Assembly: GCA_963720475.1 (NCBI GenBank)
Contig: OY970394.1
Coordinates: forward strand, 2,604,001 to 2,668,000
DNA length: 64,000 bases
Direction of reading: 5' to 3'
From: G963720475 sp963720475
GTDB taxonomy: Bacteria > Actinomycetota > Thermoleophilia > Solirubrobacterales > Thermoleophilaceae
Within the stretch, counting starts at the first letter, position 1. Every line of letters begins with the position of its first letter. The position numbers were made by a program, and so were the translations under genes. The notes under the pieces were generated by a model. The model was given only the letters and a program-made list of their open reading frames with translations, had not been told where the DNA came from and did not search any database. Of the stretch, positions 7,112 to 15,476 are shown piece by piece.

Positions 7112-8425
7112 CTAGAGACCGCTGCCGGAGCCGCTGGAGCCCGAACCGCTGAAGCTGCCGCCGGGTGGCGGAGGCGGCTGGGTACCGGAGGGCGGCGGGG
7201 GCTGGAACTGCTGGGGCTGTTGCAGCGGTTGGGGCTGTGACGGGCCCTCGTTCAACGAAGGTTGCTGCTGTGTCGGGCGCGGCTCGCTCGGGCGGCTCGC
7301 GTCGCTGGAGCCGGAGCGATCTCCGCCGCTGCCGCCACCGGGCGGTTGCCTGCGGTTCGCCTGCTGGCCGGGGCGCGGGCCAGGGCCGCCGCTCTCGCCT
7401 CGGCGCGGAGGCCGGCGGAAGTCCTCGTCGGGGTCGAACGGCGGGCGGAAGGCTCCGTGGATGCGGTCCGGAGGCGGCCCGCGGCGCTCGTCGGCCTCAT
7501 CGGCTTCGGCACGCCCGCGGGCGTGCCCGCGCGCGCGTGCGCGCGCGACAGCCTGCGGCGGAAGCCCGGCTGCCGGGGCGGCGACCTGCTCGCCCCGCTC
7601 GGCGTCGCCTGCAACGGCGGCGGCCCCGACGGACTCACCGGCCTGCGCGTCCTCGTTGGTGTTGCGCGCGGCGTGCTCGCCGATCCCTCCGGGCGTTGCG
7701 ACAGCGGCCACAACGGCGACCACGGCGCCGCCCTTGACGATCGCGCTGCCCATCCCGGCCGCACCAGCGCCACCGGCGCCGGCCGCGAGCTCGACGATCC
7801 GGCGCGAGGCCTCGCCGCCGCCCTGGGAGGCGGCCGCGAGCGCGTAGTTCACCAGCGGCATCGGGGTGAGAGCCGTCGCAGCGGCGCGCAGCGAGACGCG
7901 GGCGCGGCGGACGAGCTGGCGCACGGCGGTGTCGGACATGCCGAACTCCTGCGCGACCTCGGCGTGGCTGCGGCCTTCGACGGCGGTCTTCAGCAGCGCC
8001 TCACGCTGACGCTCGGGGAGCGCCGCGATGCCGGCGAGCGTCTCGCGCATGACGAGCTTTCGCTCCGCGTCGGCCTCGGGCACGATTCCGCCGGCGAGCG
8101 ACTCGTGCAGCTCGGCGTAGTCGTAGCCCGCCGCCTTGACCGCGTTCAGCGAGTGGTTGAGGGCCGAGCGGTAGAGCCAGGCGCGGATGTCACGGATCTC
8201 GGTGCCCTGCTCGATCGCCTTCCACGTGCCGAGGAACGTCTGCTGGACGGCATCCTCGGCGCGATCGCTCGACAGCATCCGCTTGCAGCGCGCGAGCAGC
8301 GGCTTGCGGTAGCGCTCGACGATCGCCTCGAACGCGGGCTCGTGGCCGTCGCGGGCGAGCGAGGCCAGACGCGAGTCCGATTGCGTCTTCAGCAGGAGGG
8401 CCGGAAGCTTTGGTGAGGGTGACAT
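7112..8425 (-). CDS. ECF-type sigma factor with membrane span and Pro/Gln-rich tail
   Basis: A 437-residue protein. Residues about 20-185 are a sigma-70 group 4 factor: region 2 (FEAIVERYRKPLLARCKRML, DAVQQTFLGTWKA, DIRAWLYRSALN) and region 4 (GIAALPERQREALLKTAVEG and an HTH of the AEVAQEFGMSDTAVRQLVRRAR type). ECF factors usually end here. This one continues with a hydrophobic span at about 228-248 (IVKGGAVVAVVAAVA), then about 190 residues of Arg/Pro/Gln/Gly-rich low complexity ending SGSGSGL. The tail should lie outside the membrane and may act as a built-in anchor or sensor instead of a separate anti-sigma factor. No anti-sigma gene is adjacent. Confidence 0.85.
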   Translation of the reverse strand: MSPSPKLPALLLKTQSDSRLASLARDGHEPAFEAIVERYRKPLLARCKRMLSSDRAEDAVQQTFLGTWKAIEQGTEIRDIRAWLYRSALNHSLNAVKAAGYDYAELHESLAGGIVPEADAERKLVMRETLAGIAALPERQREALLKTAVEGRSHAEVAQEFGMSDTAVRQLVRRARVSLRAAATALTPMPLVNYALAAASQGGGEASRRIVELAAGAGGAGAAGMGSAIVKGGAVVAVVAAVATPGGIGEHAARNTNEDAQAGESVGAAAVAGDAERGEQVAAPAAGLPPQAVARARARGHARGRAEADEADERRGPPPDRIHGAFRPPFDPDEDFRRPPRRGESGGPGPRPGQQANRRQPPGGGSGGDRSGSSDASRPSEPRPTQQQPSLNEGPSQPQPLQQPQQFQPPPPSGTQPPPPPGGSFSGSGSSGSGSGL

Positions 8426-8456
8426 CTATCCCCTTCACCGAGGATGACAGTGCGAT

Positions 8457-8480
8457 TGCCGATTTGTGACGAAATCGGCA
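8457..8480. terminator. 9-bp hairpin between meaB and the ECF sigma gene
   Basis: TGCCGATTT at 8457-8465 pairs perfectly with AAATCGGCA at 8472-8480 around a 6-base loop. It is 16 bases downstream of the meaB stop and about 32 bases upstream of the sigma gene start. It may end the meaB transcript or act as an operator for the sigma gene. Confidence 0.5.
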
Positions 8481-8495
8481 GATCTCAGGAAAGTC

Positions 8496-9473
8496 TTAGA
8501 GCTCTCGCTCGAGCAGCCGCTTTGCGGCCGTGGCGGGGTCGAGCCGGCGCTCGACCACCTCGTCGAGCATCTGCTTGACCTCGGCGTCGTCGCGCACACT
8601 GTCCTCGAGCTTGCGGCGCAGGCGGAAGGCGGCGAACTCCATCACCTCGTTCATCAGGTTGCGCCGGCGGCGCTCCTCGAGCGTGCCCTCGGCCTCGATG
8701 TGGTCGTGGTGCTCTGCGATCGCCGCGACGACCTCCTCCACCCCCTCCCCCTTCGACGCCTCCGTCGTCAGGATCGGGACCTTCCAGCTCGTCTCGCCCT
8801 CGCCGAGCGTGAGCACGCCGCGGATCTCGCGCACCATCGTGTCGGTGAGGGGGTTGTCGCGCTTGTTGACGACGATGACGTCGGGGATCTCCATCACCCC
8901 GGCCTTCAGCGCCTGGATCGAGTCGCCGGAGCCGGGCATCAGCACGAGCACGATCGTGTCGGCGTGGTCGATGATGTCCACCTCGGCCTGGCCGACGCCG
9001 ACGGTCTCGATATAGATCTCATCCTTGCCGGCGGCGTCCATCAGCAGCGCGGCCTGGAGCGTCGCCGCGCTGAGCCCGCCGAGCGAGCCGCGGCTCGCCA
9101 TCGAGCGGATGAAGACGCCCGGGTCGTTGAAGTGCTCCGAGAGGCGGATGCGGTCGCCGAGCAGCGCGCCCTTCGAGAACGGCGAGCTCGGGTCGATCGA
9201 GAGGACTGCGACGTCGGCCTCGCGCCCGCGCGCGTTGCCGACGAGCGACCCGATCAGCGTCGATTTGCCGGCTCCCGGCGGGCCGGTGAAGCCGACCACG
9301 CGCGCCTTGCCGGTCTCGGGGAACACCTTGCGCGCGATCTCCCAGCCCTGGGGGTCGTCGTTGTCCACGAGCGAGATCGCCCGCGCGAGTGCGCGCTTCT
9401 TCGCGACGGGGTCGTCGTCGGAGAGCAGGCGCTCGGCGATGTCTTCCGTCGTCTGTGCGGCACGCGGCGCCAC
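8496..9473 (-). CDS. meaB: MeaB/ArgK-type GTPase, chaperone of methylmalonyl-CoA mutase
   Basis: A 325-residue G3E-family P-loop GTPase that protects and reloads adenosylcobalamin-dependent methylmalonyl-CoA mutase. Walker A is GPPGAGKST at 64-72. Further family motifs are SIDPSSPFSKGALLGDR (metal/switch region), IRSMASRGSLGGLS, the switch II segment IYIETVGVGQAEVDI, and the guanine motif VVNKRD. The C-terminal helical dimerisation arm is present. The GTG at 9473 lies 4 bases after the stop of the upstream lipoprotein gene, so the two are co-transcribed. No mutase gene lies in this window, so its partner must be elsewhere. Confidence 0.93.
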   Translation of the reverse strand: MAPRAAQTTEDIAERLLSDDDPVAKKRALARAISLVDNDDPQGWEIARKVFPETGKARVVGFTGPPGAGKSTLIGSLVGNARGREADVAVLSIDPSSPFSKGALLGDRIRLSEHFNDPGVFIRSMASRGSLGGLSAATLQAALLMDAAGKDEIYIETVGVGQAEVDIIDHADTIVLVLMPGSGDSIQALKAGVMEIPDVIVVNKRDNPLTDTMVREIRGVLTLGEGETSWKVPILTTEASKGEGVEEVVAAIAEHHDHIEAEGTLEERRRRNLMNEVMEFAAFRLRRKLEDSVRDDAEVKQMLDEVVERRLDPATAAKRLLEREL

Positions 9474-9477
9474 GGGC

Positions 9478-9843
9478 TCAGCCCGCGACGCCGATCTCGA
9501 CAGTCCCGCGCGGGCTCTTGCAGCGGATGGTCGCGCTGTCGGCCTCGGGGTGGGGCTCGGAGCGGCAGGTGAAGCCCGAATCGAGCTCGCACGGATCGTG
9601 CTGGGCGCAGTTGACCGTGAACTCCCGCGCGACCTGGCGAGCGTCGTCGCACGGGATTCCCGTGGCCTTGATCAACTGGAGGCCCGACTGGCCCTGGAGG
9701 TCGCCGAGCGGACAATCCTCCGCCGTGCCCGGCGCCGTGACCGTCTCGGTCTTCGACTCGGTGACGGTCTTCTCGTCGTCATCGCCGCAGGCGGCGAGGC
9801 CGAGGAGCGCGGCGCAGGCGAGGGCGGCGAGGACGGATCTCAT
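9478..9843 (-). CDS. Small secreted lipoprotein
   Basis: A 121-residue protein with a type II signal peptide. The lipobox LAAC lies at about residues 16-19 and is followed by a GDDDE stretch and a Thr/Glu-rich linker. The globular part holds four cysteines (CPLGD, CDDAR, CAQHD, CELDS and CRSE around residues 44-93), which are likely disulphide-bonded outside the cell. No known domain is recognised. It is the first gene of a short transcript with meaB, 4 bases upstream. Confidence 0.65.
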   Translation of the reverse strand: MRSVLAALACAALLGLAACGDDDEKTVTESKTETVTAPGTAEDCPLGDLQGQSGLQLIKATGIPCDDARQVAREFTVNCAQHDPCELDSGFTCRSEPHPEADSATIRCKSPRGTVEIGVAG

Positions 9844-9855
9844 CGGCGCCAGACC

Positions 9856-12800
9856 CTACTCGTAGGCGAGCGCCTCGAGGATGTCGAGCCGCGCCGCGCG
9901 GCGGGCCGGCAGGATTGCGGCGACGATGCCGGCGATGATCGCCAGCAGCGTCAGCAGCAGCAGCGTCACGACCGGGAACGACAGCGTGAAGCCCTCTTCT
10001 GCGAGCGGGCGCGAGACGATGACCGAGAAGAAGACGCCGAGCACGAGCCCGAGCACCGCGCCGATCAAGGCGGTGATGACCGACTCGTAGCGCACAACCC
10101 TGCGCACCTGCCTGCGCGACATCCCGATCGCGCGCAGCAGCCCGAGCTCGCGCGTGCGCTCGTAGATCGACAGCGTCAGGGTGTTGACGATCCCGAACAG
10201 CGACACGATCACGGCCAGCGAGAGCAACGCGTAGAGCAGCCCGAGCAGCTGGTCGAGGCGCTCGGACTGCTTGTCCTTCAGCTCATCCTGGTTGAGCACC
10301 TCGGCGACGGGGAAGTCCTTGTCCACGACACGCTCGATCCGCTCGCGGACGGCGGCCTGATCTGCACCGGGCTCGAAGGCGATGAACTCCAGCCGGTTGC
10401 GTGCCTCGGCGAAGTCGCTCGCCATCGAGACGCGGTTGATCGCGAAGTCGCCGAAGAGGTCGGCGGGGTCGTCGATCGTTCCGACGAGGGTGTACTCCAC
10501 GAGCTTCCCGGTGGGCGTCGTGACCTTGAAGCGCCCGCCGACGGGGAGGTTGTAGTCCTTCGCCCACTGGTGGTCGGCGATCACCCCGTGAGCCGGGAGG
10601 CTCTTGACGGTCTCGTCCGAGCCGTCCTTCCACTTGAGGTCGATCACGTCCGTGACCGTCGAGGGGTCGATCCCGACGACCTGGACCCTGTTGGTGCCGA
10701 GCTTCGCCGCGCTGACCGCGAGGCCCGACACCGCCGCGACCCCGGGGACGCGCGCGACCGCCGGACCGGCGACGACCGGCAGCGGCGAGAAGCCGTCGCT
10801 CGACTGGAGCGCGAGGTCGCCCTGGAAGGCGTCGTCGATCGCATCGTCGATCGAGCCCTTGATCCCGGCCGCGAAGACTGCGACAAACGTGACAAGCGCG
10901 AGGCCGATCATCAGCGCCGCGGCGGTGGTGGCGGTCCGGCTCGGGTTGCGCACGGTGTTCTCGCGCGCGAGGCGACCGGTCAGGCCGCGGACGGCCTCGA
11001 GCGGCTTGCCGACGGCGGCCGCGATCGGCGGCACGAGCTTCGGGCTCAGGAGCGCGACGCCGAGGAAGGTGACCGCCGCCCCGCCGCCGATCGCGCCCGC
11101 CGCCGCGCCGGCGTCATCGATGCCGCCGAAGAGGCCGTAGAGGCAGAGGACGATCCCGCCGATCAGCATCGTCCAGGCGAACCCGGCGACGAGCCGGCGG
11201 CGGCGCTCGGTCGGCGGGGTCGCCGCGTCGCGCAGCGCCTCCATCGGCGTGACGTGCGTCGCGCGGATCGCCGGGACCAGCGCCGCGAACATCGTCACCG
11301 TGACGCCGACGAGGATCGAGACGATCACGGTCCGCGGGAGCACAACGTTGCCGCTCGAGGGCAGGCTGATGCCGAAGGTCTCGAGCAGCGCGCGCAGGAC
11401 GCTCGCCATCCCGATCCCCGCGAGCACGCCGAGCGCCGAGGCGACCAGCGCGATCGCGAACGCCTCGATCAGGACCGCGGCGAGGACCTGCGTGCGCGAG
11501 GCGCCGAGCGTTCGCAGGACGCCGAACTCGCGCGTGCGCTGGGCGACCGTGATCGAGAAGGTGTTGAAGATCGTGAACGCGCCGACGAAGAGCGCGATGC
11601 CGGCGAACACGAGTAGCGCCGTGCGGATGAAGCCGAGGAAGTCGCCGAGCTGCTCGTCCTTCTGGAGCTGGGCGTTCTGCGCGCCGGTGCGCACGTTGAC
11701 GGGGGTGTCCGGTGGGAGCGCCGCCCGGATCCGGTCGGCCAGCGCTCGCGGCTGGACCCCCGGGTCCGCTTGCACCGCGATCGCGTCGAAGCGGCCCACC
11801 TTGCCGCTGACGCGCTGTGCCTCGGGAAGGACGAACTCGGAGATCGTCGCGCCGCCGAAGTTGGCGACGTTGCCGAGCCGGCCGACCCCCACGAGGCGAT
11901 AGTCGCGCGCCGGCTGGTCGCCGCCGATCCGGATCCGGTCGCCGATCTCGAAGCCCTGATCGTCGGCGGTGTGCTCATCGATGACGACCTCGCTCGCGTT
12001 CCGCGGCGCGCGCCCTTCGACGTAGTCGATCGGGTTGAAGGGGTCGGGGTCGGAGGAAGTGCCGAACGACGGTGCCCGTCCCGTCCCGACGCGCTCGCCG
12101 TCCTTGTCGAAGATCACGACGCCGTTCGAGAACACCTGGCCGGCCGCTTTTCGCACGCCCGGAACGCGCTCCACATCGGCGAGCAGCGGCGCGCCCATCG
12201 CCGGTGCCTCGCCGCTCTCCGTCGTGACGATCTCCCTCGGGATGATCGCGACGTCGATACCCTCGTTCGTCGCCTCGAAGATGTCGTCGAACGAGCGGTC
12301 GAAGGTGTCGGTGAGGACGTAAGTCCCCGCCATCAGCGAGACGCCGAGCATGATCGCGAGCGCCGTCAGCGCGGTGCGCAGGCGGCGGGCGCGCAGGCCC
12401 TTGAGCGCGACGGAGATCAAGTCCAGGACCTTGCCGTCCACCAGCACGAGGCGGCGGTCGGCGTACGAGGCGGCCTGCTCGTCGTGCGTGACCATCACGA
12501 CCGACTGACCGAACTCGTCGACCGAGCGACGCAGCAGCGCGAGCACGCCCTCGGAGGCCTTCGAATCGAGGTTGCCCGTCGGCTCGTCGGCGAAGACCAC
12601 GGCGGGGCGCGAGAGCAGCGCACGCGCGACGGCGACCCGTTGCTGCTCGCCTCCCGAAAGCTGTGACGGACGGTGGTCGCGGCGCGCTTCGAGGCCGACG
12701 GTGGCAATCAGGCGGTCGAGCCACTCGCGGTCGGGGTCGCGGCCCGCGAGCGACAGCGGCAGCTCGATGTTCTCGACCGCCGTCAGGACGGGCAGCAGGT

Positions 12801-13095
12801 TGAAGAACTGGAAGACGAAGCCGAGCTTGTCGCGCCGCAGCCGCGTCAGCTGGTTGTCGTCGAGCGTCGTGATCTCGGTCCCCGCGACCTGGACGCTGCC
12901 CTCAGTGGGGCGGTCGAGGCCCGCGAGCACGTTCATCAACGTCGACTTGCCCGACCCGGAGGGGCCCATGATCGCGGTGAACCCGCCGGGCGCGAAGTCT
13001 GCCGACACGCCGGCGAGCGCGTCAACGGCCGTCTCCCCCTCGCCGTAGCGGCGGCGGAGGTTCTGCGCGGAGACGATTGGCTGATCGGCGGTCAT
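9856..13095 (-). CDS. Fused ABC transporter ATPase and FtsX-like permease (MacB/LolCDE type)
   Basis: A protein of about 1079 residues. Residues 1-222 are a MacB/LolD-type ATPase with Walker A GPSGSGKS (44-51), signature LSGGEQQRVAVARAL (146-160) and Walker B VVFADEPTGNLD (167-178). With no stop between, it continues at about 223 as an FtsX permease beginning LDLISVALKGLRARRLRTA. The permease has two MacB-like periplasmic domains and two groups of FtsX membrane spans, ending LEALAYE. These modules are usually separate genes. Such systems export or mechanically transmit rather than import; the substrate is unknown. Other in-frame starts are the ATGs at 13110 and 13125; the latter overlaps the start codon of the divergent acyltransferase. 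Confidence 0.88.
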   Translation of the reverse strand: MTADQPIVSAQNLRRRYGEGETAVDALAGVSADFAPGGFTAIMGPSGSGKSTLMNVLAGLDRPTEGSVQVAGTEITTLDDNQLTRLRRDKLGFVFQFFNLLPVLTAVENIELPLSLAGRDPDREWLDRLIATVGLEARRDHRPSQLSGGEQQRVAVARALLSRPAVVFADEPTGNLDSKASEGVLALLRRSVDEFGQSVVMVTHDEQAASYADRRLVLVDGKVLDLISVALKGLRARRLRTALTALAIMLGVSLMAGTYVLTDTFDRSFDDIFEATNEGIDVAIIPREIVTTESGEAPAMGAPLLADVERVPGVRKAAGQVFSNGVVIFDKDGERVGTGRAPSFGTSSDPDPFNPIDYVEGRAPRNASEVVIDEHTADDQGFEIGDRIRIGGDQPARDYRLVGVGRLGNVANFGGATISEFVLPEAQRVSGKVGRFDAIAVQADPGVQPRALADRIRAALPPDTPVNVRTGAQNAQLQKDEQLGDFLGFIRTALLVFAGIALFVGAFTIFNTFSITVAQRTREFGVLRTLGASRTQVLAAVLIEAFAIALVASALGVLAGIGMASVLRALLETFGISLPSSGNVVLPRTVIVSILVGVTVTMFAALVPAIRATHVTPMEALRDAATPPTERRRRLVAGFAWTMLIGGIVLCLYGLFGGIDDAGAAAGAIGGGAAVTFLGVALLSPKLVPPIAAAVGKPLEAVRGLTGRLARENTVRNPSRTATTAAALMIGLALVTFVAVFAAGIKGSIDDAIDDAFQGDLALQSSDGFSPLPVVAGPAVARVPGVAAVSGLAVSAAKLGTNRVQVVGIDPSTVTDVIDLKWKDGSDETVKSLPAHGVIADHQWAKDYNLPVGGRFKVTTPTGKLVEYTLVGTIDDPADLFGDFAINRVSMASDFAEARNRLEFIAFEPGADQAAVRERIERVVDKDFPVAEVLNQDELKDKQSERLDQLLGLLYALLSLAVIVSLFGIVNTLTLSIYERTRELGLLRAIGMSRRQVRRVVRYESVITALIGAVLGLVLGVFFSVIVSRPLAEEGFTLSFPVVTLLLLTLLAIIAGIVAAILPARRAARLDILEALAYE

Positions 13096-13123
13096 CGCGG
13101 CGGCGTTCATATCATCCAGTCGC

Positions 13124-13810
13124 ATGGAACGAGCTCTCGCCGAGGTGGAGCGCCCATCCGGGGCACCCGATGTGCGCCGCGCGCCGGAGCCGCTGCACGG
13201 CGGCCCGCTCACGCTGCTGCGCTTCATGCGCCGCAACCGGATGCTGACACCGAAGTACGCGCGGCTGGCGCTCGCGCTGCTGCGGCGGCGCTTTCTCACC
13301 ACCTATGGGCGCCGCCTGCGCACCGACGGCATCGCCTTCATCGCGCCTGACGTGACGCTCCAGATCGGCCCTGGCGCGCGGATCGAGCTCGGGCGCTGGT
13401 CGTGGCTCGGGCACGGCTGCAAGATCCGCAGCCACGAGGGGGTCGTCTCGATCGGCGCGAAGACCGTCATGGGCCAGGAGTGCACGATCTCGGCCTACCA
13501 GCACGTCTCGATCGGGCGCGAGTGCGTGATCGCCGACCGCGTGATGCTGATCGACTTCGACCACGGGGTGAGCGAGGTCGACCGCCCGATCCGCCTGCAG
13601 GGGATCTACAAGCGCGACGTGAACGTCGGCCACAACGTCTGGATCGGGTACGGCGCTTGCATCCTGCGCGGCGTGACGGTCGGGGACAACGCGATCATCG
13701 GCACGAACTCGGTAGTGACGAAGGACGTGCCGGCGAACGCGGTCGTCGGTGGCGTACCGGCGCGTGTGCTGCGGATGCGCGACGAGCCGCAGCAGATGCG
13801 GTTCGAATAG
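13124..13810 (+). CDS. Hexapeptide-repeat (left-handed beta-helix) acyltransferase
   Basis: A 228-residue protein. After an Arg-rich N-terminal helix (to about 65) come hexapeptide repeats from about residue 70 to 200: IAPDVTLQIGPGARIELG, IGAKTVMGQECTI, VSIGRECVIADRV, VNVGHNVWIGYGACIL and VTVGDNAIIGTNSVVTKDV. The closing motif AVVGGVPARVLR is typical of Maa/LacA/WbbJ-type acetyltransferases. The catalytic His is probably in LIDFDHGV. The acceptor is likely a sugar or cell-envelope glycan, but this is inferred from the family. The gene is divergent from the ABC transporter with at most a few tens of bases between starts. Confidence 0.85.
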   Translation: MERALAEVERPSGAPDVRRAPEPLHGGPLTLLRFMRRNRMLTPKYARLALALLRRRFLTTYGRRLRTDGIAFIAPDVTLQIGPGARIELGRWSWLGHGCKIRSHEGVVSIGAKTVMGQECTISAYQHVSIGRECVIADRVMLIDFDHGVSEVDRPIRLQGIYKRDVNVGHNVWIGYGACILRGVTVGDNAIIGTNSVVTKDVPANAVVGGVPARVLRMRDEPQQMRFE

Positions 13811-13827
13811 TGCATCACCTCCCCTGT

Positions 13828-13845
13828 TCCCGTGTAAACACGGGA
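13828..13845. terminator. Palindromic two-way terminator
   Basis: TCCCGTGT and ACACGGGA flank two bases and form an almost continuous palindrome, which folds as a 7-bp stem with a TAAA loop. It lies between the convergent ends at 13810 and 13925. Confidence 0.6.
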
Positions 13846-13924
13846 GCGGCCGCGCCGGACGCCGAGTGCCGGCACGGCCGCTGGGGGAGGGACCGCGAGC
13901 CAGTTTGTGGGGGAGCTGGTTGGT

Positions 13925-14347
13925 CTAGTTGTTCGGCGCCGCCGCGCTGATCTCGCCGAGTGCGGAGTTCGCGTCGCGCTCGATCGCGAGGTCGCCGATC
14001 GAGATGATGCCGACCGCTTGGCCGTCCTCGACGACCGGGATGCGCCGGATCTTCTTGTCGCGCATCAGTTGGACGGCGTCGTCCACGCTCGCGTCGGGCT
14101 CCAGCGTGGCGACCTCGCCGTGGCACAGCTCGCCGACCTTCGTGCCGCCCGGGTCCTTGCCCTGGGCAACGACGCCAACCGCGATATCGCGATCCGTGAC
14201 GATCCCGCAGAGATCACCCTGATCCTCGATCAGGATCGCTCCCGCGTCCTTGTCGCGCATCTCGACCGCGGCGCTCGCGACGCTCGCGTTGCTCGGACAG
14301 GCAACGGGGTCCGGGGTCATGATGTCGCTCACCTGCTGGGCGGCCAT
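13925..14347 (-). CDS. CBS-domain pair protein
   Basis: A 140-residue protein made of two CBS domains, at about 8-62 (VSDIMTPDPVACPSNASVAS...GIVTDRDIAVG) and 76-132 (VGELCHGEVATLEPDASVDDA...RIPVVEDGQAVGIISIGDLA). Such pairs bind adenine nucleotides such as AMP, ATP or SAM, and often serve as small stand-alone sensors. The (V/I)TDRD and SIGD motifs that usually hold the ribose are both present. The ATG at 14347 has a GAGGAGG-type site (cgaggaggcc) just upstream. Confidence 0.9.
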   Translation of the reverse strand: MAAQQVSDIMTPDPVACPSNASVASAAVEMRDKDAGAILIEDQGDLCGIVTDRDIAVGVVAQGKDPGGTKVGELCHGEVATLEPDASVDDAVQLMRDKKIRRIPVVEDGQAVGIISIGDLAIERDANSALGEISAAAPNN

Positions 14348-14413
14348 GTCGGCCTCCTCGGTTCTCTCGGGTTCCGTTAGTCGGCGACTACCCGGCGACT
14401 GACCCCGAAAACA

Positions 14414-14980
14414 TCATCGCTCCGGCAGCCCCACGGCTTCGAGGGCGTGTTCGTGGGCGTTCGTCTCGAGGAACGCCTGCTCTTTGACGATCCATCCACC
14501 CTCGAACGTGAAGAGTGCGGCCCACTCACTGTCGAGCCCAGCACCGCTGCTACGCCCGGTCGCTTTGATTCGGCCGAGCATCACGAGGCGCCGATTGTCG
14601 CCGAAAGAGAGCAGTTCCTCGGGCTCGAACCGGAACTCGCCCCATTCGGCATTCCACACCTGCTGGAAGCGGATGCGAGCGTCGCGTCCCCGCGCCCCCT
14701 GGTCCAGGCCAGGGATGGGACGATCGACCACGAGTTCGCAGTCTTGGTGGTAGACGCCGAAGGCAATCTCCGGCTCACCGCGGTTGAGGACCCGAATGCC
14801 CGCCTGCAGGGCACGACTGATCAGCGTCCGCCGCAGCCGGGAACGGAGCGGCAGACGCTGTGTCTGCCGCGCCAGGAAAGCGAGGAGGCGGGGGAATCGC
14901 AGCAGGCGCTCTTCCACGCGACTCCCGCGCACGTCGACGGAAAGCCGTTGACGGACGATCTCGACGTTCTCCTGCGACAT
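14414..14980 (-). CDS. SnoaL-like protein, array member 1 (long form)
   Basis: A 188-residue NTF2-like protein starting at the ATG at 14980 with the array motif MSQENVEIVRQ. It carries an extra Arg-rich segment (about 15-55) absent from its neighbours. After that it follows the common fold: VLNRGEPEIAFGVYHQDCELVV, RDARIRFQQVWNAEW, GDNRRLVMLGRIKATGRSSG and the tail HEHALEAVGLPE. It is the last of four tandem genes. Its leader is the short 13-base form without the palindrome. The ligand or reaction is unknown. Confidence 0.72.
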   Translation of the reverse strand: MSQENVEIVRQRLSVDVRGSRVEERLLRFPRLLAFLARQTQRLPLRSRLRRTLISRALQAGIRVLNRGEPEIAFGVYHQDCELVVDRPIPGLDQGARGRDARIRFQQVWNAEWGEFRFEPEELLSFGDNRRLVMLGRIKATGRSSGAGLDSEWAALFTFEGGWIVKEQAFLETNAHEHALEAVGLPER

Positions 14981-14993
14981 CGCCCGCGTACGC

Positions 14994-15398
14994 CTACTCC
15001 GACAGCCCCACGGCTTCGAGGGCGTCCTTCCTCTCAGGGAAGAAACGCACTCGAATCGATCGCCCCGCCCGGACGTCGCTGACCGCATAGAACGTGACCT
15101 CCATTGGGATGCCACTCAACTTGCCTCGCCCGGTGAATTGAACCCTGTGGAAAACCGCGTCCCCCGCCTCCTGGAAGTCAGACGGCTCCATCTTGACTTC
15201 CTCGAAATGTTCCGCAACATCGCTCCAGAAAGCCCTGACTCCCGAGTGGCCTTGGTAGACGGGGTCAAGCGCCCCGCCCGCCGCTGCCCCAAACTCGAGG
15301 GTGACGTCCTCATCCAGGTCGTTCAAGGCCATGTCGAAATCGCGGCGGTTATAGGCCGCAAGCGACCGGCAAATCATCTCCACGTTGTCCTGCGACAT
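14994..15398 (-). CDS. SnoaL-like protein, array member 2
   Basis: A 134-residue NTF2-like protein starting MSQDNVEMICRSLAAYN and ending KDALEAVGLSE, as in its array neighbours. Landmarks are DLDEDVTLEFG, YQGHSGVRAFWSDVAEHFEE, VQFTGRGKLSGIPMEV and the closing strand. The gene is 13 bases from member 1, and the repeated leader 15399-15476 lies directly upstream of its start. The array looks like a series of local duplications followed by divergence; function is unknown. Confidence 0.75.
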   Translation of the reverse strand: MSQDNVEMICRSLAAYNRRDFDMALNDLDEDVTLEFGAAAGGALDPVYQGHSGVRAFWSDVAEHFEEVKMEPSDFQEAGDAVFHRVQFTGRGKLSGIPMEVTFYAVSDVRAGRSIRVRFFPERKDALEAVGLSE

Positions 15399-15476
15399 CG
15401 CCCGCGCAGTATCGCCGCTCCCGTATGCGTGCGCAGCTGTGGTGCTTCGGCTTGCGTTAGCGCTGAATCGCTACGC
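15399..15476 (-). repeat. Repeated leader of the SnoaL array, copy 1
   Basis: The 78 bases upstream of the 15398 start closely match the two other leaders at 15873-15950 and 16353-16406. Shared blocks are CGCCCGCGCAGTATCGC next to the start and a palindrome region. In this copy the palindrome at 15435-15452 has drifted to AGCTGTGG-TG-CTTCGGCT. The matching leaders show that each duplication carried leader plus gene. Confidence 0.75.

Noticed and set aside
7262..8416. Plus-strand open frame of 384 codons
   Set aside because: It is antisense to the ECF sigma factor gene, whose regions 2 and 4 are clear.
9025..11616. Long plus-strand open frame of 863 codons
   Set aside because: It is antisense to the ABC transporter and meaB genes and has a low-complexity Arg/Asp/Glu composition typical of GC-rich shadow frames.
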